From Rhizobium cauense (lineage in GTDB: Bacteria > Pseudomonadota > Alphaproteobacteria > Rhizobiales > Rhizobiaceae): 35,114 bases of DNA. The number at the start of each line of letters is the position of its first letter. The stretch's first letter is position 1. This document shows positions 1-7,500 of this stretch, in pieces. A program made the position numbers and the translations under genes. The stretch is taken from NCBI RefSeq assembly GCF_019511525.1, contig NZ_JAEUAT010000032.1:1-35114 (forward strand). Reading direction: 5' to 3'. Under the pieces are notes generated by a model, which was not told the origin of the DNA, ran no database searches, and worked only from the letters and a program-made list of their open reading frames with translations.

Positions 1-486
1 CCTTGAAGGCCGGGCTATGGTTCCGGCGCGGTCGTCTCGTCATGGTATCTCCTGTTCCCGGCATCTAAGCCGAAGTCAGGCAGAAATTCCACTTATCCGT
101 CCTGTCCAAATTTCCCGAGCCAGCTCTGGGCATGGCCAAGCAGCCACTTTACGATACTCCCACGCCTTGAGAGTTGGCTTGGACGACAAGACGTGCTCAT
201 CGACGGGTGTATCAAGGAGCCTCGCAGCCGGGGGACGTTGCGAGGCTCTTTCAATCCGCTTGCATCATCGGCAACCTTAGTGGACGTTCCCACTTGGGGA
301 TCGACAAATTGCTGTCGAGGTTCGAAAGCCCACGAAACCAATGGCCGAGAATTCCGACGACAGACAACCGAGCAGGACCCTCAGGCCCCGCCTCTTGTGA
401 TCAGTTGCCCGGAAACCAATCACGCCTAAGTCCTGCCCTCGCCGGAAAACCTGGCCAGCTAGGTTCGAACGTGCCAGTTCGACCAC
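1..486. other. Gap with no recognised gene (left edge)
   Basis: No reading frame here has a convincing ribosome site plus a recognisable product. Several short overlapping frames exist on both strands but none resembles a known family. It may contain a decayed gene or the regulatory region of a gene left of the window. Confidence 0.4.
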
Positions 487-1188
487 CTAGGGGGTGTCGT
501 GCATAATGGTCTCGATCCAAGCTACCATCACAGCCGCCAGCGCCTCGGGCTGCTCGATCGGTATCATGTGTCCCGATCCGTCAATCACGATTAGGCCGGA
601 GCCGGCAATACCGTGAACAAGTTCGTCAGCCTCATCAATGCTTCGCAAACGGTCGCCATCTGCAGCGATGACGAGCGTTGGGCACGTTATGGCGTGCAAC
701 CTATCCAAATCCCCGCCCCTCGGTTCGCTGGCGTGGCGAATAAAAACATCGACGCCGACACGCTCGCTCATCGCGCGTACTCTTTGGACCATGCTCTCAT
801 CTGTCGAGCGGCTTTCATGCAACGAACTTTGGACGGCACCTCGGCTCAGACCGTGGAAGCGCTCCGGGTCGACCAGCTTAACCGCGAGCTTCTTTCCTTT
901 CGCCTGTTCCTGTGTGTCACCTCGCGCAGACGTTGCTATCAAGATCAGAGCCGTGACCCGTCCTCGTGACTTCCGAACCACTTCGCGCGCAACATAACCG
1001 CCCATCGAAAATCCAATAAGGACGAACGAGGACGGCCCCTCGGCCAGTACCAGGTCTGCCATCTCAGCTATTGAGGTCGCTGCATTGAGATCGATAGCGG
1101 TCACGCTCGCGATCGCCTGCAACGCCGGAAGGACGTCATCCCAAAGGGTCGCGTCCGTCATAAATCCATTGAGGAGTACAATGTTCAT
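487..1188 (-). CDS. Alpha/beta-fold hydrolase
   Basis: The 233-residue protein has the layout of a small soluble alpha/beta hydrolase. The nucleophile elbow G-F-S-M-G-G puts the catalytic Ser at residue 61. An acid candidate lies in the A-A-D-G-D-R stretch, and the catalytic His in G-S-G-H-M-I-P-I-E-Q-P near the C-terminus, the usual Gx(G)HMxPxExP form of this superfamily. There is no signal peptide, so it should be cytoplasmic. The substrate cannot be deduced; esterases, C-C hydrolases and lactonases share this pattern. The ATG has no good Shine-Dalgarno sequence, because a 9-bp inverted repeat ends two bases before it. The gene stands alone: both neighbouring stretches are non-coding. The family is secure from the motifs; the function is unknown. 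Confidence 0.85.
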   Translation of the reverse strand: MNIVLLNGFMTDATLWDDVLPALQAIASVTAIDLNAATSIAEMADLVLAEGPSSFVLIGFSMGGYVAREVVRKSRGRVTALILIATSARGDTQEQAKGKKLAVKLVDPERFHGLSRGAVQSSLHESRSTDESMVQRVRAMSERVGVDVFIRHASEPRGGDLDRLHAITCPTLVIAADGDRLRSIDEADELVHGIAGSGLIVIDGSGHMIPIEQPEALAAVMVAWIETIMHDTP

Positions 1189-1190
1189 TT

Positions 1191-1216
1191 TAGAGCCTGT
1201 TGTTTTGCAGGCTCTA
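1191..1216 (-). promoter_or_regulatory. Palindromic leader immediately before the hydrolase start
   Basis: A perfect 9-bp inverted repeat (TAGAGCCTG, 8-base spacer, CAGGCTCTA) ends two bases upstream of the hydrolase ATG and takes the place of a ribosome binding site. It could be a repressor operator or an mRNA hairpin that controls translation. A short frame (ATG at 1220, 11 codons) crosses it and ends in a TGA that overlaps the hydrolase ATG (ATGA), which would allow translational coupling. Confidence 0.45.
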
Positions 1217-1220
1217 CCAT

Positions 1221-1518
1221 CTTGAGAGAGGAACGGCCAGCTGACACCGCGCTGGAGTCAGCGCTCCGGCAACCCTGCTTGCCGTAAGCCCTTGGTCGTT
1301 TCATCTGCCCACCGTGGTACGCCGAGAACCGGGACGGGTCCTATACCGCTCCATTGTGAAGTTCGGCTCGGCAGCCAAGGCCTCTTAGGGCTCCAACCAG
1401 TTTTGGTCCAGCATGTATCGCCGTCGGCTGATTGCGACGAGAACGATGCGTACTTTAGGAGGCGCTTGCAAACCATTGATCCAGCAACTAGCGTATTCTC
1501 GGATGCGGGGAGTATTGA
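1221..1518. other. Non-coding gap before the Rmf-like gene
   Basis: About 300 bases that hold no recognisable gene. The end at 1503-1518 carries the ribosome binding site of the following gene (GGGAG, six bases before the ATG). No clear promoter could be assigned. Confidence 0.35.
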
Positions 1519-1791
1519 ATGACAATTGAGGAGTTGATGGAACTGCAGGAGGCCGGCTCGAGGGCGTGGATTTTAGGTCTCAAACTACATGAAAATCCAT
1601 ACCTCAAACCAGAGCGACTGCCGAGCACGGACGCAATTGCGCTTGGTGATTGGGTGGCGGGCCACGATGCTTGGAAATTCGGGTGGGAAGCGGAACAGGC
1701 TAGCCGCGAGGGCAGGATTGCACAGTATTTCCGCGATCTTGTTCGGCCCCAGGGCTCATTCCGGAACGAAAGCCCGTCGCCTGGTATCTAG
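1519..1791 (+). CDS. Ribosome modulation factor (Rmf/CrpP)-like small protein
   Basis: The 90-residue protein carries the spaced Gly/Ala/Trp pattern of the Rmf/CrpP-like family. G13-x-x-A-W-x-x-G20 is followed by N-P-Y at 26-28, then D-W-x-x-G-H-D-A-W-x-x-G-W at about 44-56. Rmf itself dimerises 70S ribosomes in stationary phase, but many rhizobial members of this family are uncharacterised, so a ribosome role is inference. The start is supported by GGGAG six bases upstream of the ATG. At about 90 residues it is longer than E. coli Rmf (55 residues). Its stop codon overlaps, tail to tail, the stop of the small membrane-protein gene on the other strand. Confidence 0.6.
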   Translation: MTIEELMELQEAGSRAWILGLKLHENPYLKPERLPSTDAIALGDWVAGHDAWKFGWEAEQASREGRIAQYFRDLVRPQGSFRNESPSPGI

Positions 1792-1967
1792 TGAGTAACC
1801 GCTGCGACGTGCTCGCTCTTTGTTGCTTCCGCCTTGTGGCTGTCAGTCACCGACCACGCTGTCACTGCAACGATGGCAACAGCTACGTACATCAAAGCAC
1901 CTTTGAAGGGTCGCGCGGTCGAAACGCACTCCCTTGTGGCTTCCAACGAGTTCACTTTCTTTTTCAT
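1788..1967 (-). CDS. Small single-span membrane protein (59 aa)
   Basis: This short frame begins MKKKVNSLEATRECVSTARP. After a basic N-terminus comes one hydrophobic segment at about residues 25-41 (G-A-L-M-Y-V-A-V-A-I-V-A-V-T-A-W), then a charged tail S-H-K-A-E-A-T-K-S-E-H. A good ribosome site, GAAGGA, lies five to six bases before the ATG. The predicted topology is N-in with a short periplasmic tail. No function is recognised. The last four bases overlap the 3' end of the convergent Rmf-like gene, so the two transcripts would be antisense at their ends. Its size puts it below common gene-calling cut-offs. Confidence 0.6.
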   Translation of the reverse strand: MKKKVNSLEATRECVSTARPFKGALMYVAVAIVAVTAWSVTDSHKAEATKSEHVAAVTH

Positions 1968-2363
1968 CGTGTTCCTTCGCTTCCGGCGGCGGTGATATAG
2001 ACGATTGGCGCCAACTAAAGAACGACGGGAATCGAGTATCTGCCCTGCAGCGTGCGAATACCCGCCGACATTGCATTAGCTGGCAGAGCAGATCGTACTG
2101 GGCTCGGGGTCAACGCGCAGCAACGGTACACTGCCCGCTGGGGACAAGCATTAGCCAACTCCTGCATGCATTTGATTGGACGCCTATTCTGGTCAACGTA
2201 AGGGCCGTTCCACGGGCTGCACCGCAATAGTCCCTGCTCGACCCTAGCGGGTCAATCGCCGCGCATCAGCCGGTCGCATTGGCGTAGAATAGTCGGCGCT
2301 CTGGATAGGCTCTCTGAGCCCTTTCAGGGCTGGCACGCGATCGACTGGCATATCGCTGCCAAT
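1968..2363. other. Non-coding gap with a small hairpin
   Basis: No gene is recognised. At about 2317-2331 a short hairpin (AGCCCT, three-base loop, AGGGCT) lies downstream of the leftward gene that ends at 2364. It lacks a T-run, so it is at best a weak terminator. Confidence 0.35.
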
Positions 2364-2795
2364 TTATCCAATCGTTGCTATCTCTTCTTCGAACGCTCGA
2401 ACCCCATCATGACCCTCGTCCGCGGGCATACGACCAGAACTTATCATCCTCTCGGTGCACACTTTGAACAGCTTGAGGTAGGCCTTGCCCATCTCATTGA
2501 GGATGCCGTGGTCGCTGTGCATTTGGCCGGACAGAATTTCGGCGGAAACATATTCGGCGATCATCATGCTCGTCGCATCGGACACAGACCAACCGCGCTT
2601 CAAAATCAGGTCTGTTGCGAAATTACCCTGGTGCGTCAGTCGCTTAAAAATCTCGTGGGCAACTGTATCGAACGCTCTTTCGTTGACTGCACCGTGTCCT
2701 CGATACCGGACTCGGAATTTCTCAACTTCGGCCCAAAGCAACTGGACTTCAGGCGAAAACGGAGTGTGTTTCTTTCGCCTAAAAAAGCCGAACAT
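2364..2795 (-). CDS. Hypothetical protein, helical, 143 aa
   Basis: The product is not recognised. It starts MFGFFRRKK, a short hydrophobic then strongly basic N-terminus, and the rest reads as amphipathic helices with no signal peptide or membrane span. The start at 2795 is preferred over an ATG eight codons upstream because GGGAGG lies about five bases before it. The protein ends E-E-E-I-A-T-I-G. It has one Cys (in K-V-C-T-E-R). It reads in the same direction as the cytochrome gene 78 bases upstream and could be co-transcribed with it, but no shared function is evident. Confidence 0.6.
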   Translation of the reverse strand: MFGFFRRKKHTPFSPEVQLLWAEVEKFRVRYRGHGAVNERAFDTVAHEIFKRLTHQGNFATDLILKRGWSVSDATSMMIAEYVSAEILSGQMHSDHGILNEMGKAYLKLFKVCTERMISSGRMPADEGHDGVRAFEEEIATIG

Positions 2796-2873
2796 TCCCA
2801 CCTCCCGTTTCATTGTCACGATAGCCGTGCGGAATCCTAAGCTGATTCACCGCGGTTCGTCCATAACGCGGCT

Positions 2874-3275
2874 CTACGGGTTTGTCTCGAGATAGCCAAT
2901 TAGGTCATCGATTTCGAACCCCCACAGGCCCGCGAACCGCATCGTCGTACCAGGCACCTTTCTGCTTGGTTTTGAAAGGAATTCGGACAGGTCCCTGGCC
3001 GTCCAAACTAGGCCTTCGTCTCCAGCCTTGCGCATCGCCGGGGAGTATCTGTAGCTCTGGAGACTGCCAGCTTTCCTTCCTATGACGCCCTTCAGCGACG
3101 GACCGAAAGTACTGCGTTCGTTGTCGACGACGTGGCAGTTCACGCATGCTTTGAAAAGCCTCGCTCCCCTCTGCAAATCCTCTGCATACGCTTGGTCTGC
3201 GACGCTTGCGACAAACGCTGCCACAATCATCCAGCAGATTGTTAAACGGCGGAGCCAGGAAATGAGATTCTCCAT
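2874..3275 (-). CDS. Periplasmic class I cytochrome c
   Basis: The 133-residue protein has an N-terminal Sec-type signal (basic R9-R10, hydrophobic 11-26, A-Y-A at about 29-31). The haem c motif C44-V-N-C47-H48 follows. The likely axial Met is M112, in V-P-G-T-T-M-R-F-A-G-L, the usual sixth ligand of cytochrome c2/c550-type proteins. The C-terminal helix D-D-L-I-G-Y-L-E-T is typical of the fold. Mature size is about 100 residues, normal for a soluble electron carrier. Partners cannot be deduced: no oxidase or dehydrogenase gene is adjacent. No strong Shine-Dalgarno sequence precedes the ATG. It is divergent from the small-gene operon that starts at 3388. Confidence 0.88.
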   Translation of the reverse strand: MENLISWLRRLTICWMIVAAFVASVADQAYAEDLQRGARLFKACVNCHVVDNERSTFGPSLKGVIGRKAGSLQSYRYSPAMRKAGDEGLVWTARDLSEFLSKPSRKVPGTTMRFAGLWGFEIDDLIGYLETNP

Positions 3276-3322
3276 TTTGCGGGACCCGCGGTGAGTTTTC
3301 GTCGCATACTTCTACCCCAATG

Positions 3323-3350
3323 TTGACTCCGCGACAAAAGAGAACATAAT
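3323..3350 (+). promoter_or_regulatory. Sigma70-like promoter of the small-gene operon
   Basis: TTGACT (3323-3328), a 16-base spacer and CATAAT (3345-3350) form a good -35/-10 pair about 40 bases upstream of the first gene. The gene itself has a strong ribosome site (AGGAGGAAGG) before the ATG at 3388. The -10 element lies inside the GAAC-N7-GAAC repeat. Confidence 0.55.
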
Positions 3351-3356
3351 AGGAAC
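3342..3356 (+). promoter_or_regulatory. LexA (SOS) box-like direct repeat GAAC-N7-GAAC
   Basis: GAAC at 3342-3345 and GAAC at 3353-3356 are separated by exactly seven bases. This is the reverse complement of GTTC-N7-GTTC, the LexA recognition pattern known in alphaproteobacteria. It covers the -10 of the predicted promoter, where a repressor would block transcription. About one such eight-base match is expected by chance in a window this size, so its position is the main support. Confidence 0.5.
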
Positions 3357-3387
3357 ATCCACTGTCTCAGGAGGAAGGAACACGGCT

Positions 3388-3750
3388 ATGAAGAACATGC
3401 CGATCGCACAGGCGCGCCCGCAGGATTACGCCGGCGTCTATTGGACGCCGCCGGCAAAGGCGACGCTAGCGGAGATCCATCCCCTTCTGATGGCGCGCCT
3501 CGTAGGTAAACCAGACTATCAAAAATGGTCCGTCTACTCAGCAGACGTGTTCGACATGATGTCCGGCGGGCCGCTTGGATACTTCGAAGTCGCCTGCGAT
3601 CCGCCGACGCGGAGAGCCTGTGGCTACTACAGTGCCATCGGCTCTCGGGTCGTCATGCGCTCCCCGATCTGGTTCGAGTGCGCGGGCGATGTTGACCACG
3701 CCATGCGTGCGTTCCATGCCCTCGTCAGGGAGGCAGGTCATGTCGACTAA
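3388..3750 (+). CDS. Hypothetical protein, first gene of a four-gene small operon
   Basis: The 120-residue protein is not recognised. It has a Trp/Tyr-rich N-terminal half (Y-W-T-P-P, K-W-S-V-Y-S) and two Cys residues close together (V-A-C-D-P-P-T-R-R-A-C). There is no signal or membrane segment. A strong ribosome site (AGGAGGAAGG) precedes the ATG. Its last codons overlap the next gene by 11 bases, which suggests translational coupling. The whole cluster sits behind the promoter with the LexA-like box, so DNA-damage control is the leading hypothesis. The compact small genes of unknown function resemble phage or plasmid cargo in style. Confidence 0.65.
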   Translation: MKNMPIAQARPQDYAGVYWTPPAKATLAEIHPLLMARLVGKPDYQKWSVYSADVFDMMSGGPLGYFEVACDPPTRRACGYYSAIGSRVVMRSPIWFECAGDVDHAMRAFHALVREAGHVD

Positions 3751-3943
3751 GTCCACGAGGCAATTGGATATAGATTTCCAGGTTGAGGCCGCCCTCGCCT
3801 TCCATGACGAAGATGCCAAGGCAACCATCGCTACGCTTCTCTGCGACATCAGAGCTCTTCGTACACAGTTGGAACTGACGAAGGCTGCGATGAGCCGAAA
3901 CATGAGCCGCGGCTCGCTACCCAACGTCGACCGGGGGCTTTGA
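3740..3943 (+). CDS. Hypothetical protein, 67 aa, second gene of the small operon
   Basis: It begins MSTKSTRQLDIDFQVEAALA and reads as a mostly helical acidic-then-basic protein with a probable short coiled coil (T-L-L-C-D-I-R-A-L-R-T-Q-L-E-L-T-K-A). The ATG at 3740 lies inside the end of the preceding gene (11-base overlap), with GGGAGG about five bases upstream. A longer in-frame extension exists but would lie almost wholly inside the upstream gene. The product is not recognised. Confidence 0.55.
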   Translation: MSTKSTRQLDIDFQVEAALAFHDEDAKATIATLLCDIRALRTQLELTKAAMSRNMSRGSLPNVDRGL

Positions 3944-3944
3944 G

Positions 3945-4262
3945 GTGCTCGACAGAACTAGCCGATCATCGAAGTCGAATTTCGAGGTGGCCTTCCGCAA
4001 ATGGTGGGTCGCTCAAGGACCTAACTTCCAGGATCGGGTCAATATCAGTGTCGCCAAGAAGATATACCGCGGTGGTTACGCGTCAGGTCGCAGAGCAAAC
4101 ACCGATCGGTACATCTTCGCCGCAGGCCGCTTCCGCATAACGGTTTGGGCCGATGGGCTGCTGGACGCGAAGCAGAAAGCCGCCGCTGAGGCAGATGCAA
4201 GAGCCGCCAAGCGAGGTTGGAAGCGGCCCAAAATGGGTTGGGTCTTGAAGGAGGTTTTATGA
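3945..4262 (+). CDS. Hypothetical protein, 105 aa, third gene of the small operon
   Basis: The likely start is a GTG one base after the previous stop. The protein is strongly basic (R-S-S-K-S, F-R-K-W-W, K-K-I-Y-R-G-G-Y-A-S-G-R-R), with an Ala-rich helix (A-A-A-E-A-D-A-R-A-A-K-R) and a basic C-terminus. This would suit nucleic-acid contact, but no known domain is visible. Its TGA overlaps the ATG of the next gene (ATGA), a classic coupling arrangement. The product is not recognised. Confidence 0.6.
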   Translation: MLDRTSRSSKSNFEVAFRKWWVAQGPNFQDRVNISVAKKIYRGGYASGRRANTDRYIFAAGRFRITVWADGLLDAKQKAAAEADARAAKRGWKRPKMGWVLKEVL

Positions 4263-4531
4263 GTGACATAGAGCGCCCTACGCTACAACGCGCCCCCAAA
4301 CTCGTGGCGCGCAAATGCCATTGTGGCGACTGGGCAGGGTTCGGATTTTGTAAGGGAGATAGGCAGGACTGGTGGTGCTGGAAGCACTATCCGTACAAAA
4401 CCTCCGGCCGTTTGGAGGCCGCCCTGCAAGCTGCGGAAATTGCGGAGAGCCTCGCAGCAAGCGTGGCACGAACAGAGGGTTTGGGTGCGTGGGAGCAAGT
4501 GAGCCACGGTCCTGGTGGATCGATATCGTGA
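4259..4531 (+). CDS. Hypothetical Cys/Trp-rich small protein, fourth gene of the small operon
   Basis: The 90-residue protein starts at the ATG that overlaps the upstream stop; GAAGGAGG lies seven bases upstream. Residues of interest are C-H-C-G-D-W, then F-C-K-G-D, then W-W-C-W-K-H-Y. That gives four Cys and two His within about 30 residues, a plausible zinc-binding cluster. An Ala/Glu-rich helix follows, and the tail is Gly/Ser-rich. No known zinc-ribbon family is confidently matched. It ends 65 bases before the convergent ATPase gene. Confidence 0.6.
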   Translation: MSDIERPTLQRAPKLVARKCHCGDWAGFGFCKGDRQDWWCWKHYPYKTSGRLEAALQAAEIAESLAASVARTEGLGAWEQVSHGPGGSIS

Positions 4532-4595
4532 AGACCTGCTTTCACCTTGGCGCCGAAATGCCCTCGATGGAAATGTTGATGGCAGTTCGACGTGC

Positions 4596-7500
4596 CTATT
4601 CCGCTGCTATGATGTCGAACTTCTTTTTGGGCGCCACATCTCCAAGATCGTGCAAATGAACCGCCGGGCAAACCTTCCGCGCGATTTCGACGAGGTGCCT
4701 GTGGTGGGTCAGGTAGACGACCTGCCCATGCTTTGCCATCTCGGCAAATAGCCTGAACGCTTCCTCTGCGCGGAAATCGTCAAAGCTCTCCATGATGTCA
4801 TCAGCGATGAATGGAATGGACGGTCGATTGGCAACGAACTCGTGGTAGCCCGCAATGCGCAGCGCAAGATAAAGCTGGAATCGAGCGCCCTTGGAAAGTT
4901 CGTCGGCGACCTTGGATCCTTCGGAGGCTGAGCGTGCGATCAGCACTTCGCCGTCTTTACCCGGCTGGGCGGCCACCCCCTGATAGCTCCCGCGGCTGAT
5001 CAATCTGAATGCTTCAGACGCCCGTGTCATCATTCCGCTTCGGTGCCGATCGCGATATAGCCGCAGTCCATGCTCCGCAGCTGCAATACCAGCCCGCAAT
5101 TCCATGTAGTGTCGAGCTCTCTCCTCAATCTCAAGAAGGGTGGTACGCCGACGTTCCTCGATCGCAGCTACTCGGGCATCTCCTCCAACACTTTCAAGCG
5201 CTTCCTGTGCTTTTGATAGTTCGTGAAACAGATCGTTCCACCGTCTCTCATGACCCTCAAGAACCGGCGAAAGCTCGGCTAGTTCGGCCTCGAGTGTCTC
5301 CTTGTCTGCCTGGGATGCCCGTTCTTCGACCTCAGTGAAATCCCGAGCCCCGCACACTTCTATCAGCTCTTGCTGTAGCTCATCTATGGATGCCTTAAGC
5401 TCCCGGCGTCGGGTCGACAACTCAATCCGGGCCTCGACCTCTTCGAGGCTTAATGCATCAAAGAAATCCAACATTTTTTGTATTCGCGCGTCGACTATCT
5501 CCCGCGAGACGGCCAGACCGCGTTGCGTTCGGTGTATTTCTTCGAGATCGCGGTCGAGCTTTTCGCGGCGGTCTTGATTGAATAGGGCAATGCGAACCGC
5601 ATCTGCGATTGATTGTGCGACCTCCTCCGGCGAGCCGGCAACCGGAAGCCCAAGCCGTTCGGCGATTTCGGCCACTATGGCTTGGAACTGCGCGACGTCC
5701 TTTTCCATCTTCTGAACGCGATCAATCAGGCTTTCTTTGTTTTCGATCGCGGATGCGAGTTTACCGAGCGTCGCCAGAATTTCGCCCACGGCGCCGATGT
5801 CCGGCACCGTGTTAGATTCGCCGAGCCAGCATCCCTTGCAGGTTGCTGCCCATTTAAGATCCCAATCCTCGGATAAATGTATAGCCTCATCAAGCGCTTG
5901 CGCTCGCTCGTTATATTGCTTCCTGAGCTGTTCGAATTTCTCCCAGTGGTCCATCCTGGTGTGGAAGTCGTGCAGCCCACCTTCAGCCACCGCAACAAGT
6001 GCTGCGATGTCCGCATCAGCATCAAAGCCGACCCCGGCGTTGGCCAGGGTTTTCGTCAGAAGCTCCCTTGCTTTAGCGGCGCGATCGTTGACGTTGGCTA
6101 TTTCATGTTCGATCTCATTGAGATCATCGCGGACCGCCAGGGCTACATTTCTCTTGCGAAGCCATTCCTCGAGTTCCAGTGGGTGCGTATCCAACCCGCA
6201 ATGGGGAGCGGCGGTATCCAAATATCCGGCGATCTCAGACCGGACCCGTTCCAGCGCCGAATGCGCGCCGTCTCGAGCGTTTGTCGCGGTCTCGATATCG
6301 GCCGCAACCGATGCATGGCGCTGCAGTAGCTGGTTAAGTTTGCCGACTTCCGCAAAATGCAGGAGCCGTTGTGCTACCACGTGATCGTTTGCGCGCATTG
6401 CCGCTTCAAATGCATCTGCGGACTTGTCATCGAATGCTTGGCGGTGAAGGATCCACGCGCGTTCGCGCGAAGCAAGACTGGCGGCTGCGCCTGCCTCATC
6501 GATCTCTCCAGCTCCCACACGAACTGCCGCCATCTCGGCCTCAAGGCGACGAAGCTCTGGCTGCAGCCGGTCGAGATCAATGCCCGCGGTCCTGGCAAGC
6601 TCGTTTGCATCTTTGAACTCGTTCTTCCAGGTCTCCAGTCTGATAGCGGAAGGGACGGCCATTTCGGCCAGGACTGCCAGTGTTTCGGCGCGCCATGGGC
6701 CGAGCTTCGCCAACGCTTCAGAAAGAGCAGCCGAGGTGGCATCGCGCCGGCGCATAATCGAACGAAGTGCCAGTTCCTCATCCGATCTCGGGATCGCTCT
6801 TAGCGTTGCTGAAAGCACCTCGAATGCCTTCACCTGCTGCGGAGAGAGGGCGTCCGGTGGCTTGGGAACACCGCTGCCGTCCGGCGAAAGGGCACGCTCG
6901 AGCTTGGCCAGCTCGTTTGCCGCAGCCGACCTTCGCATGTCTATACCAGATTTCGAGCTGATCAGTTCGCGCAACGTCCCGACCGTTGCAGCATCAAGCA
7001 CCAGCCGTGCTGGTGACGGCTCGCTCGGGCGCCCAAGCTGGAGCAGCAGGCTCTCGATCGCCAGCTCAGCGGCGCGAGCTGATAGCTTGGGGATGTCCTT
7101 CTCGGCGGTTAGATACCGGGCTTTGCGTTCAGCCAATTCATCCATTCGCGACGCGAGACCTAGCGCGACAAGATCCGGCGTAATCTCGCCCAATTCCTTC
7201 TCTGCCATCGCGAGTGAACGCAAGACATCCTGTTCCTTGACGCGATATTCGATATCCAAACGCCTGAGATCCGGAAGCTCTTGCTGCCAGGACGCAGGGG
7301 GATCGGGGGCGTCAGCCAACGCCGCTAAGCGCTCCTTGAATGCAGCAAGTCGCGTCATGGATGGTAGCGTACGCAGAGTGCGACTGATTTCGTCGACACG
7401 CCGTTGGATGCCTGCCCTTTCGGCGACGACCTCCTGGTACGCGTTGCGCAACCGATCCCGCTCTCCTACCAAGCGCTGGTAGTCGCTTGCCTGAAGGTCT

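Noticed and set aside
460..480. A second GTTC pair that resembles a LexA box
   Set aside because: The spacing is ten bases, not seven, and no gene start follows.
5737..7482. Long plus-strand frames opposite the YhaN/SbcC-like gene
   Set aside because: They are Ser/Arg/Ala-rich mirror frames of a GC-rich coding sequence; the minus strand has all ATPase motifs.
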